DNA of 64,000 nt from Medicago truncatula (Eukaryota > Streptophyta > Magnoliopsida > Fabales > Fabaceae). The notes below the pieces were generated by a model. It made no database searches and was not told the DNA's origin. It was given only the letters and a program-made list of their open reading frames with translations. Each line of letters opens with the position of its first letter. Position 1 is the first letter of the stretch. Positions 23,002 through 34,631 of this stretch are shown one piece after another. The DNA lies in the NCBI RefSeq assembly GCF_003473485.1, contig NC_053047.1, forward strand, positions 27,390,972 to 27,454,971. Reading direction: 5' to 3'. Made by a program: the position numbers and the translations under genes.

Positions 23002-23628
23002 ATGTTTACTAATAACAATGGGGAGGGGCGATTAGCGGAAAGTTGCCCGAAGAAACCGGCCGGGAGGAAGAAGTTTAAGGAGACTCGCCACCCGGTGTAT
23101 AGGGGTGTGAGGAAGAGGAACTTAGATAAATGGGTTTGTGAAATGAGGGAACCCAACAAAAAGACTAGGATTTGGCTAGGGACTTTTCCAACGGCTGAGA
23201 TGGCTGCACGAGCACACGACGTTGCAGCCATGGCATTAAGGGGCCGCTATGCCTGTCTCAACTTTGCAGACTCGGTGTGGAGGCTTCCTATTCCTGCCTC
23301 CGCTGAAGCAAAAGACATTCAAAGGGCAGCTGCAGAAGCCGCCGAGGCTTTCAGACCAGACAAGACTTTAATGACTAACGACATTGACACCGTTGTGGCT
23401 GTCGTCGTCACAGAAGAACTTAGTTTATTTTGTGTTGAATTGGAAGAAGAGGAGGAAGTGTTGAATATGTTTTGTGTGGAAGTCGAAAAAGAAGAGGAAG
23501 TGTTGAATATGTCAGAGATGTGGAGGAATATGGCGTTAATGTCCCCTACACATAGTATGGAGCATGAGTATGAAAATTTTGATTTACAAGACTTTCAAGA
23601 TGAAGAGGTATCCCTATGGAACTTCTAA
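23002..23628 (+). CDS. CBF/DREB1: CBF/DREB1 transcription factor, gene 2
   Basis: 208 aa, intronless, closest to gene 1 (same N-terminus, [16 protein letters not shown] at 16-31). The AP2 domain is at about 32-89 with WVCEMREP, the second signature is DSVWR, and the C-terminus is LWNF. The acidic activation region has a tandem duplication: [14 protein letters not shown] followed directly by [14 protein letters not shown], where genes 3 to 6 have a single unit. A CRT/DRE-binding cold-response activator is expected. The start is fixed by ACATATACATATG just upstream. Promoter, gene and 1 kb downstream form one duplicated block with gene 1, including a copia insertion. Confidence 0.97.
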   Translation: MFTNNNGEGRLAESCPKKPAGRKKFKETRHPVYRGVRKRNLDKWVCEMREPNKKTRIWLGTFPTAEMAARAHDVAAMALRGRYACLNFADSVWRLPIPASAEAKDIQRAAAEAAEAFRPDKTLMTNDIDTVVAVVVTEELSLFCVELEEEEEVLNMFCVEVEKEEEVLNMSEMWRNMALMSPTHSMEHEYENFDLQDFQDEEVSLWNF

Positions 23629-24837
23629 AATTGAAGAGTTTGGTTTTGTTTTTTTTTTTGGATTGTAGAATTGAAAATGTCTATACTACAATTTTTGTTA
23701 GTGGTATGGATTTTATGTAGGGAAATGTTTTGTTTGCACAGTTTAGGACACAGGTACCGTATATTTATACGGATTTTGTGTTTTAAATTGTTTTTTCTCT
23801 ATCTTCAAATGTTTGTTCATTTTTTGACACCGAAGTCCACACTCGATGATATACGGTGTTGAGACGTGGTGTCAGAAATTGTGTTTAAATTACACAACTG
23901 CAATATATCTATATACAACAAGTTGGATTTCAAAAGGATTTTTAATTTGTAGCTTATATGTGAATATAATCACTAATCAGGCATAAAGTGCATCTTATCT
24001 CTTTTATTTACTACCTCCGTCCCTAAATATAAGACCCTTTTGAGAATTTTTTTGTCTCTTATTATAAGACCCCTTTGTTATTTCCAAGTGCATTAATTAA
24101 TTTTTCACCATCATACCCCTATTTATTTTGTTTATTTTTCTTCAATCAACATTAAATACTATATTGAAAACATAAATTAACTCTCTTTCTCTTAAGGATA
24201 AAATTGTAAAACCAATGGTAATTACCAACAAATTTATTATCACTATCAATTTTCTTAATTCCCGTTATTTTTTTCTAAAGGGCCCTATAATTAGGGACGG
24301 AGGTAGTATATACTATAAAAGAATATCAAAATATCTGTCTATCTATTAATATTGACCTTTGGTATTCATCAACAAAAAAATAGGCATTTTGATTGCAATT
24401 TCAACTTTTGGCATTTGGCTTACTTAGCTAATTGCATTAAGTTGAAGGATCAAGGATGTAATTAAATCAGTGTCTCACCGCTTATTGTTCTCTTCTCTTT
24501 TGTAGGTATTAAAAAAAAGTCAGTTAAAATGACTTGGATTGTGACCGCAATTGTAGTGGTTAAGTTTTCTCAACTATTTCCTCATGTGTTTCATTTAGAA
24601 TTAATATATACAGCTTCTTTGGAATTAGACTCTAACTTCTTTTTCATATTTTTTTTGACAAATTCATTTTCATATCTTGAATAATTGATGGAACCTTATC
24701 TTCATAAATTGCAGATGTCTGCATAATCAAAGCTCCAATCTTTCAAGAGCTCCCTCATGTGTGTGTTAATTAAAAGTCACTCTCCACTGAGGAAAATAAG
24801 TTGGCATGATTCACATTCCAGATTTCTTAAAAATTTT
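23629..24837 (+). other. CBF gene 2 3' UTR and downstream block
   Basis: Collinear with 17286-18192, including the part special to genes 1 and 2 and the CTCTTTTGTAG / TGACTTGGATTGTGACCGC block (24492-24560). It is longer because a Stowaway-type MITE (24011-24306) sits in it. Confidence 0.6.
24011..24306. mobile_element. Stowaway-like MITE, TA target duplication
   Basis: Ends CTACCTCCGTCCCTAAATAT and ATTAGGGACGGAGGTAG are inverted and flanked by TA on both sides. The paralogous site behind gene 1 (about 17670) is empty. This dates the insertion after the split of the two blocks, unless it was precisely lost. Confidence 0.9.
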
Positions 24838-25095
24838 GTGAGAGAATATTTGTGTTCCTTTCTCATTGAATAATCATGTGTGTGTGTATAAGTTTGTCTT
24901 GACGACCAAGCTTAAGCATATCTTGACTATCAAGCTATTGCTAAAATTAGGAGGGAAATTAGTGATGGAAAAAATAAAATTCCTCACAAATTTTATGGTC
25001 GCAAAATTTAGTGACGGAATTAGAGAGGGATTTCACGTTTTCCCTCACAAAATTTCCCTCCCTAATTTTTAATTTTTTAGTAGTGAATATTTACA
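24838..25095 (-). repeat. 3' LTR of nested copia element, with MITE inside
   Basis: Matches the LTR at 18193-18372 up to CAAGCTATTGCT, is then broken by a MITE, and resumes with TATTTACA before the CTCGTAG tract. Its partner is at 35604-35782. Confidence 0.65.
24946..25084. mobile_element. Small MITE inside the 3' LTR
   Basis: AAATTAGGAGGGAAATT at the left pairs with AATTTCCCTCCCTAATTTTT at the right, and the right end reads TAGTAGTGA, resembling a CACTA-type end. It splits the LTR, which is intact in the copy behind gene 1. Confidence 0.65.
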
Positions 25096-28000
25096 TACTC
25101 TCGTAGTTAAAACTAGAGGCTATCGGATATTCAGACTAAGTCGAAAATCATCAAAAAGGTGTCATGGGAGGTCCTTAGTAAATATGTCGGCTATTTTATA
25201 TCGTGAAGGGACATGCAGCACATGAAATTAGCAACGAGTAACTTTCTCACACACAATGAATATCCATTTCAATGTGCTTGATGTGTTGATGTTGAGCGGG
25301 ATTGCCAGAGAGTTACACGATAAACTAGTGTGGCTTTCGAAACAGGGAAATGTAGTTCCAACAGAAGATTCATAAGCCATCAGGAGTCAGATCCTACATT
25401 AGTGACTCTACGATATTTGACTTCATCATTGGAACGAGACAAAGTAGGTTGTCGTTTGACACAATACCAATATGTTGACCTACTAATGTCTGGACATCCA
25501 CCCAATCTGCATCAGTATAAGTGATGAGCTTATCAATGAAGGAAGGATAAAGATGTAAACTGAAGTAAAAAAATGCCCTGAATGTACCAAATGATGCGCT
25601 TCAAGGAAGACATATGTTGTGTTTTTAGATCATGGATAAACAAGCACACTTTCTACACAAACTACGTAATATCAGGTCTTGTAAAAGTAAATTATTGCAG
25701 TGCTTCAATAAGATATAAATTTCCATAAGAGCCACATGGTTTTTATTGTGTGTCCACCAGTGTAGCAGAAGGTTTGCAAGACGATATACCTACACACTTA
25801 ATTTCCTGGCATATTTCTCTTGTGACAGAAAATACCTCTCGTGTCTCTGGTAACAGAAATATCATGAAAATTACTAAGAGGACCTAAATCCTTCATAACA
25901 AAATCGGAGACGACTTAAGTCATGATAGATGGATGAAGAGAATCAGAGGTGGTAGCCAGAATAATGTCATCCACATATAAAAATATATAAGTTATACCTC
26001 GGCATTAGATGAATAAGGAAAGATCAAAGATCCTATGACAGAAACCTAAGGTAGCAACATAATCAGGATTCTGAGGATTACAGAAACCTGGTGGTTGATG
26101 TATGTCGACAATTTCATTAAGATTACCGTGCAAAAATGTGTTCTTGACATATAATTGACGAAGACACCATGATTTTGATAAAGTGGCAGTAAGTACCACC
26201 CTAGCAGTGGCTGGTTTGACGAAAGGTCTGAACCTCTCACCATAATCGATACCATTTTGTTGACATGCAACATTAGATATAAGCTTAGCTTTGTACCTTA
26301 CATATTTCTTTTTACGCCTGAAAATCTATAAACTTCAAATAATATTAGCATTAGATAGACGAGGCACTAAGTCACGCGTCTTATTTTCAATAAGAGCATC
26401 ATATTCGTTTTTCATGGCCATTTTTCAATTATAATCATGTAATGCATGAATGGGATTGGTAGGCAACAAAGAAATTGATTGTGGAGATGATGTATGAAGA
26501 TTAAAAAGTTTGTGAGGCTTAAAAATTCCATGTTAATCTCGTGTGCTCATTTGTGATGAGGGACGTGGGTGCAGCGGTGAGCTGATTTGGTCAGCAGTTT
26601 GTGGTGAGGAAATGATAGATTTGTTGATGACATGTGTTTGGAGGTTAGGTTTGTAGCAGTGAAATTTGGTGATAAGTTCGGTGTGGCTAATGGGTTAGCA
26701 TTTTGAGTATGGGCGGAATTGTTTTGGGTAGTAGTGTTTTTATATGAATAGATTGAGTCGAGGTTAAGAAATGGTGTGTTGCTTGAATCCAAAAAGTCAT
26801 GATTAGAGGGAGGAGGAGAATTCATAGTTGATAACCAAAACATATTTTCATCAAATGTGACATTCCTAGAAATAATTGTATTATGACTCGACAACTCATG
26901 ACATTTATAACTTTTACGATTGGAAGGATAACCCAAAAATACATATGTGGTTGAGCGAGACTATAATTTATTTTTAGATAGAGGAATATGAGGGTAACAT
27001 AGACAACCAAAAAGCTTAAGGTGAAATTATGATGGGTTTATTTGGATTTTCGTGCGAGTTTATAGGGCAAGCTTCTTGTTGGGAAGGATTTTGCGGTAGT
27101 AAGTGGCCATTTTTAGTGCATGATACCAAAAATGAGGTGGGATAGGGGCATGGACAAGAAGGGTGCGTATTATATTATTCATGGTGTGAATTTTTCTTTT
27201 AGATTTTCCGTTTAAAGGAGACGTGTAAGGACAATAAAATCGAAATGTCATTCCATTGAGGTCACAAAATTTATAAAGATATGCATTGTTATCACCTTGT
27301 AATCATTTTATTTTTCATTGAAATTGTGTTTTAATATGAGCACAAAACTGAATAAACATGGATTTCACTTGAGATTTATTTGAAATTGGAAAAGTCCATA
27401 TAAAATTTGTGAAATCAACAAGGAATAAATCATAATAACAATGTCCACCTGGACTAAGAATAGGTGACGTCCAAATATCACTATGGACAATATCAACATG
27501 CATCATAGTATAGAAAAAAGATTCATAACATGGTAATTTTATTTGTTTTCAAAGAGAAAAAATATGACAAAAGAAATGCTTTTGAAGCTTATTACAATAA
27601 AATGAAATTGTTTCTTTGAAGAGAATTAAAATTTTAGTGCTCGGATGTCTTAAGTGGTTATGCCATAATTCTTTGGACATAGCGACAAAGGTGGATGATG
27701 ATGAGTTGATAGTGGTTGGTCTTTTGGTAATTGGATAGCGGTCGCCTGAGCTATCAAATCTCATTAAAAAGATCCTTGACTAAAAATCCTTCACAGAAAA
27801 ACAAAACGGATCAAATTCAACATACATATCATTATCAATTGTAAATTTTCTGACATAAACAAGATTTTTGATTAAATGAGGTGGATGTAATACAATGTTT
27901 AGGGTTATGGGATGATGAGAATTAGGTACGAATGCACTTCAACGACCAATAACTGGAATATTATGAACACTACCGACAATAATATCATTTCTCATATTGG

Positions 28001-29208
28001 AATAAGAAGTGAGATTACCTCCATTTGCAGTTATTTGAGAAGTGTCTTTTGTGTCCATGTACCACTTATCATTAGATGGAGTGAGAGATAAAGTATGCAT
28101 TGCAACTTGAATGTCGGTTGATGCATATGATGGTTGAGCTCTATTTCTTGTCACGATTGTTATATAAGCCTATTGAGGCTTAGAACTAAGAATCCATGGC
28201 TAGCGATGAGAAGTAGACTAATGATGCCAATTTCGTTTTGTTGGGTACAGACACGGTGGCATGGTCCATGGTTGCCACAATGCAGACCATGGTGGGAAGA
28301 CCCACTTTTGTTTTTGTTACTAGAACAATGGATATTGATGATGTTGTGATTGGTTGTTACGACCTTCGCCTCAATCCTTACCACGACCACCACAATTATT
28401 GACTCAACCACCGTTGAATGGTGCATTGTTACGTCCACCGCGGGTGTTACTACCAGGTGTGTTGTAATGATGTTTGTAACACCCCGTTTTTCCAATATAC
28501 AAATTTCTTAAATCATTTATCAGAGTAAGCATCATAAACAACGGGATACCACATATAACATAATCCAAAACAGTTAAATAATAATTTAACCCAATATCTT
28601 AAACATTGCAGCGGAAATTATATCATAATCATAAAACGTTTTGGCACGCAGGCCCCATCAAAATAGTCTCAAAGGAGTTAGTTCAATAAACAAATAGCAT
28701 AGTATTCACGTAATAGAACGAAGCATGCATAACATATAGCCCTATCCCGTTACGTATCAGAGCGACCTAGACGACACAGTGAAGGCAAGGCCACTCACGA
28801 CGGAAACTGCACACTAAGCACGATCACCTGCAAGTTACCCATACGAAGGGCAACATTTTCAAGCAGAAGGGGTGAGATTTCATAACAAAATAATGTTAAT
28901 CAAAGTAATTCGAATCATAATTAACATTAACATCATAATCAATCTTAAGTAACTTTGCATATTTGATAAACAATTATCACGTAATCACATCATCATTCAT
29001 AGACAACTTGCATATTCAATAAACACGTAACACGTAATCACATGATCATTCATAGACAACTTGCATATTCAATAAACACGTATCACGTATCCACATATTC
29101 AATCGTCATCAACAACATAGCATTATAGACATGACAATGTGACAATGCTCTTAGACTCCTTATATGCATGTGGCACCAATCGTCATCATAAGTATTAATA
29201 TACTTTAA

Positions 29209-29300
29209 ACGTGCGGAGGACAAAGCTCCTAATAAATCGTGCGGAGGACAAAGCTCCTAATAAATCGTGGTGAGGACTAAGCTCAGTGAATGCTAATGCA
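29209..29300 (+). repeat. 28-bp tandem repeat in solo LTR
   Basis: Two exact copies of CGTGCGGAGGACAAAGCTCC plus TAATAAAT, then a diverged third copy (GTGGTGAGGACTAAGCTC). Confidence 0.85.
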
Positions 29301-29664
29301 TGGACTCTTATGAACAAATCACCGTAATCAACACATCAACATGCATCCAATAATTTGGAGATAAACGTCATCATTTCATCATGTATAGACATATTGCACT
29401 TAGTTAAATAACAGCAGCAGCATAGTCTAGTCACATAACAGGATGATATCATTATATCAATAGCAAATCAATTGCATCATAATTAAACTTTCATATCTTA
29501 CATAATTGTACAATACATTAATCATGCTCAATTAATATCAACATATCTTAAACAGCTTTACAGACTGCATTAGACATCATCATTAGGTCTCATTACCATA
29601 AGGGGGGTTCACTCTTGATCCAAACGTGCGACACAGATCGCACAAGCACTCATTACACTCCAAC

Positions 29665-29995
29665 CTGGAAGTGCTCGCGAGGCGAGAATTCTTACTCGCC
29701 ATGGCGAGTACGGGACTAGTTCCAAACTAATGATGTTCTGGGTTTAATCTTGTCCTACATTCATCCCTAATCATTACTAGGTATGTTCAGGCACTCAAAG
29801 GAGCTCAAGGTCCAACTAAAAAGTCGAAAACACAAAATCTAACATGCTCTCTGCCTTAGCTCGCTATGGCGAGTAAGGTTGCTCGCTATGGCGAGCAATA
29901 CCAAAGGAACTCGCGAGGCGAAGGGAAAGGCTCGCGTGGCGAGCGATGAAGATCATCACTCGCGAGGCGAGGTTCATAGCTCGCCGTGGCCAGGC
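29665..29995. repeat. Cluster of CTCGC/GCGAG palindromes
   Basis: At least seven imperfect 13-bp palindromes of the form CTCGC-N3-GCGAG (CTCGCGAGGCGAG, CTCGCCATGGCGAG, CTCGCTATGGCGAG and variants) lie in about 330 bp of otherwise AT-rich LTR, so they stand out by composition. Confidence 0.85.
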
Positions 29996-32101
29996 TTCCT
30001 ATTTTCACAAAAATCCGACGATTCACATGGTTCTAAGCCTAGTATTGATTCCAAAGTTTGTCCTAAACATTATATAAGGTCCAGGAACACTTTCTACACC
30101 AATTTAATCAATTCCTACCGTTTAATCATCAATTCTAGGGATTTGACCTAGTTTTTCGTTTTCTCCAATTCAATCTTAATTCTTGCTAACTAATCATCAG
30201 AATTACATTCAATTAGCAATACTGAGTTATTAGTCTCACCCTTACCTTAACTTGCAGAAAATCGCAGCTCTCCCTCTTGGTTTCTCTTCTCTTGACTTTT
30301 TCTCCCTTTTTCTCCAAAAACATACGTACAACAACGTTTTTTCTAAAACTAGGTCTAACTCTTTTATATCTCCTCTTAGTTACTTATCTTATCTCACTTT
30401 CTCCCCCAAAACTATCTAAAATATCAAAACATCCCTCAACTAAATATTTTATATTATTTTCAAATCTTTATTTTATTTAATAATAAAATAGGTCCCTTAA
30501 TCTTATCAAATCTTCCAAAACTCATAACTTATCTCAATATCAACCAAACCATCAATATAGTCGTAAATCATTCAAATCATACCATAATCATGCATATATT
30601 ATATAAATATAATATAATCGCCTCAACTCGATTAAATAAACAATTAACGAAAGTGGGCGTTACAATGTTGACAAGGAGAATAATTACCAATAGAATTATC
30701 ATCTTCAGATGCAAGAAACACATAATTGTCAATAATGGTTGCTTGCTTTTTCTCTCTACATGTTTCCTCGAAAACAATCATGGAAGAAACTTTGCAGAAA
30801 GACGGGAGAGTATCTCCATGTAGAATTTGTTGTCCGACGATGGCATAAGCATCAGTCAATAGAAAAATAAGTTGGATAACCAATCACTCGTTTGATACAG
30901 GAGCACCAACAATGCAGAGAACGATTTAAGATGTTGACAACATGCTAAACCATTAAGGAGTTGATGCATACGCACTCTTGAAAATTCTTATTTGAGATAG
31001 GGCTAGGGTAACACTACAAGAAACTTGACATTTAGTGACAACCAAAAACCGCAGGTAAATATCCTTTTGCCGTAGGTATATGTGAAAATACCTATACCTA
31101 CGATCATTTTTTTCGTGGTGGATACTGGTGTTATACCTACGGATTTGAGCCGTCACTACATCCTTTAGCTATGGAATCAATAGCCGTTGGACTAGACAAT
31201 TATGCTTTACATACGGATTTTGGGCGTAGGTATAGAACCCAATCAGAATTACAAATGCTTTTTACCTACAGATTTGGACGTAGGTATAAAACTGCAAATG
31301 GTTTTTACCTACGACCATTTCCGTCACTAAAAACTTGCTAAGACCTATCATTTGTTCGTATAAATTTGTTACCGTACGCATTTCATTGCAATTAATGTAC
31401 ACATCACGTTCTTGATTCTATATTATTTGAAAATTTTATTTTATGAAATTAATCAAATTACAAACTAGGCAATTAAATGGATATATTTAGAAACCAAAAA
31501 AAAAAGATTCCATATCATATATATTGAAGATTAACACCAATTGTTCCAAACATAGAAATTAACAAAAGCTAAATCATGTCAATCCTATAGTACTTTAGAG
31601 CATTAGCCAAAACAAAACAGAACCATATTAGGCATACAAAGCCTTATAACTATGTCAATAAAGAAAAGAACCAAAACAATGTCTAGCCTAGTTTCCAATT
31701 TCAAATTTCCATCTTCAAGTCTCCATATTAGCCTCCTCATCTTCACCTACAAGAAATAAAAAGAAAAGATGAATAATAACACAATTCATCGTTGAGAATA
31801 TCACTCCTAAAAAACAAAGAAAATATTAACAACTTCAGTGATATTTAATTGAATACCATTTTCATTATCTTCATTATTGGTTGGACTAGGGGAATTCAAA
31901 GGGTTAGGAACACTAGAAGCAGCAGTAACCTATATCATAGAAAATCGAAAATTGCAGATAAAGATTAGTATTAAATCAAGAGTATTGCTAAATGGTGCGA
32001 ACCACCACGTGCTAAATTCAAAAAATTGTGTAACTCAAACACAAAACTAGCATTGTATATAGATTCCATGTTCTCTTAAACCAATGAAGAAACTTGTATT
32101 T

Positions 32102-34025
32102 TTATTCGAAGATTAGTAAATTCAAAAGTACCTGTCTAGCAGCTTGTATTATCTCATTCACATCTTCTCCAAAAAATCGACTTTGAATCAAAGTCATGAC
32201 ATTGGCTAACAAGCCCTCCATAGTCTTAACTCTATCACGCAGCTCTTCATTTTCGGACAAATCAACCTGTGATTTTTTAGATTTAGGTAACTTTCCCATA
32301 CATCGCACGCGCCCTTCTTTGCAGCTCCTTGTACTTTAGAAAATATTTCATCCATCCAAGACATAGAACCCTGCTTGTTTTGAGTTGATTGAGATGTTCC
32401 AACCTCATTACTATGTCTTTTCAGTTCTTCCTGAAACCCAAAACAAAATTAAAAACAGTTGGCAATTAGGCATGAAAAGGCATTAGAGTTTCTTGGCGTT
32501 GTTGTTAATACAAAAGCAGTTGGGAAAACATAGTGACAAAAATATTTACTCAAGCATATTTAATTTGTTGATCCTGTTGCTAACATGCTAAAGCACCTAA
32601 ACTATATTTTACAAGCCACAAAACAAACAATACTCTACTCACTCCTGGTTTTCCATATCTCACCAAATCATAATTACTACAAGAAATCAAACAGCAGCAA
32701 GATATCATAGTTTCAAATGGTATTACAGGCATTCGATTCAAAATTCAGAAAAAAAGAGAATCATTATGCGTTCCAAAAATGTTAGTTGCTTACAATCATT
32801 CTTGCAGATTTTTCATTGACAATTGACCCATCTTTACGTGTGCGAGTTTCAATGTAAATATCTTGACGTCCAGGCATCACTCCTTTTCCCTTTTTCATCG
32901 AAAAACCAAACAAACAGGTTATATGTTTATTGTTTTTAAATACAACTCATCCAATGAAAAATACAAAAATCAAACCTTTTCATCAATAAATTTTGGGAGA
33001 CTTTTTGTCCCCATACAATGGACATCCTGATACTTGGCACGATTTTGTTTATTGATTGTGCTCGCTTTCTACAATTGGTATAAAATATTAGTCATAATAA
33101 TATGCATTTTAGTGTATTACGTATAATATTTATGACTTAGACTTACTTTTGCTTCATCAGAGAACCAATATTCAACCAACCCACGATATTGAACTTCGTC
33201 AATCCTAGCATCACATAACTCAATTTCATATACAATTTCATCTACTTTTTTACTTGGGTCAAATCCAGTTGCCTTTAAATCACCCTTCCATTGCCTCCAT
33301 TTTTCATTCAAATCAGATTTTATCATTTCTCGCAATTCATCGGTTATTGGAGGAACAAACTCAAATCGTTTCTACACATTGAGAGATGTTAAATAAAAAA
33401 TGTAAGTTATATTACAAATTCTGATACACAAATAATTAAAAAACTTGCAAACTATCTAAGTAACGATTATGAAATCGGCTATTTGTTTCAGCATCGCTTT
33501 TTTATTATCTGAGGGCATATCTTTCCAAGTTTTGATGTTGATGGGTGCATATTGAGACTTTCTAACAATACTACCTAAGTAACAAGTAAAAGCTGTCCCT
33601 TCATCACCAATTGGTCGTCCAAAGTTATCCAACTTAACAATTATGAAATCATCATCCATTTCCCATATATCTAACATTCTTGTTGGACCTCTACATCGTT
33701 TAGGTCCTACATCCACAAGTAAAAGGAAAGACATAATAACATAAAAACAAATTCAAAGAATTAACATAAACGAACAAAATAGAAAATGGTATATAATATT
33801 TATACCTTCCACAATACGTTCTTCTTCTTCAGCTTCTATGTCAGAAGGAATGGAGTGAGATTCTACAGACTCAGGCATGACACTTTCTGTATGACTAGGA
33901 CCAGAACCAGTTTCTTCACCATTACTTCCTTGCACATTGGTTGAGTTTGAATTAGTGGGAATGGACTATCTTCCTCCATTACTATTTTCTCGATGCCCAA
34001 TAATCAATTTCCTTCTTCTAGCCAT
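32102..34025 (-). pseudogene. CACTA accessory gene (TNPA-type, Transposase_24-like)
   Basis: Exon-like frames read right to left. The first starts at ATG 34025-34023 (MARRRKLIIGH), is broken by an in-frame TAG (33968-33966) and continues with an acidic Ser/Glu-rich stretch to a GTATAA donor near 33812. The second, after an AG near 33707, has RGPTRMLDIWEMDDD and FGRPIGDEGTAFTCYLG, a pattern found in plant Ptta/En-Spm accessory proteins. A third (33335-33117) has KWRQWKGDLKATGFDPSKK, and a coiled-coil-like C-terminal piece (32308-32102) has ENEELRDRVKTMEG. Products of this kind bind subterminal repeats. The early stop and decayed splice pattern point to loss of function. Confidence 0.7.
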
Positions 34026-34560
34026 TGCTGCTCTAAATATGAAAATATTTTTAAAATAATCTCAACTCAATATATTAGCACACAAAGTAATATTAATATG
34101 TCCATAAAAATTGACTCCAAACAAATGTTAAGAGTTATAGGTTTCATGTTGTTAAATGAACTTGGATCTCGTTCTAAAAATTAGTTAAATGAATAAAAAT
34201 GTCCAAACACATTTATACACTCAATCGTCTAAGAATGAATCTAAACAATATAAGACTCCAAGCAAACTACAAATAACTTCAATACATCTCACAAAAAATT
34301 CGTCTTAATTCGTTTTAACTCATTCATAATTCTCCAGACAAAGGTAAAAATATCAACATGCATTCATAACCTGTTATTACACATTCCTCATTTCAATCTT
34401 TTTTTCTTTCTTGTATTACTTTTTCACAATCTACATTCTCATATAATAATGAGGTTTGTTTTCAAGATTCACACACATGTGTGACATTGTTTTGGCTTGT
34501 TCTGAATTGGTCTTTCTTTTGGTTTCAAAAATATATGCATTTGCATGAACTATTAGCATA

Positions 34561-34563
<3 letters not shown>

Positions 34564-34629
<66 letters not shown>
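34564..34629. repeat. (AT)n microsatellite
   Basis: About 33 uninterrupted AT units inside the CACTA element. Confidence 0.97.

Positions 34630-34631
<2 letters not shown>

Larger units (their letters stand above)
28475..30664 (+). mobile_element. Solo LTR (TGTAACA family) inserted in copia gag
   Basis: Starts TGTAACACCCCG and ends GGGCGTTACA, flanked by the exact 5-bp duplication ATGTT (28470-28474, 30665-30669). Copia gag sequence is interrupted exactly here and stays in frame across the flanks when the LTR and one ATGTT are ignored. It contains a ~58-bp tandem pair (about 28980-29095), a 28-bp tandem repeat (29212-29275) and a cluster of CTCGC-NNN-GCGAG palindromes (29670-29990). No protein gene is supported; the open frame at 29879-30151 crosses the palindromes. 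Confidence 0.92.
25096..31011 (-). pseudogene. Ty1/copia polyprotein, near full length but dead
   Basis: Runs right to left. Gag is at about 30990-30665 and 28474-28160, split by a solo LTR. The protease frame at 28154-27939 has WYMDTKDTSQ, where the catalytic DTG reads DTK. The pre-integrase region is at 27764-27549 (LWHNHLRHPS). Integrase core parts are at 27506-27315 (DIVHSDIW) and 27251-27060 (TSPLNGKSKRKI). The GYPSNRKSYKC region is at 26936, and reverse transcriptase parts at 26273-25800 include YVDD at about 25969-25980. Stops and frameshifts lie throughout. The RT carries the same ~25-residue deletion as the copy behind gene 1. It is bounded by LTRs at 24838 and 35604, with a CACTA element next to the 5' LTR. 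Confidence 0.88.

Noticed and set aside
22989-23231. Antisense frames over CBF genes 2 and 4 (also 48441-48638)
   Set aside because: Mirror of the AP2 coding sequence; no own promoter or signature.
28134-28349. Plus-strand 71-codon frame
   Set aside because: Antisense to the copia gag/protease region on the minus strand.
29879-30151. 90-codon frame beginning MLAMASNTKGTREAKGK
   Set aside because: Runs through the CTCGC/GCGAG palindromes of a solo LTR; the charged peptide is a by-product of the repeat.
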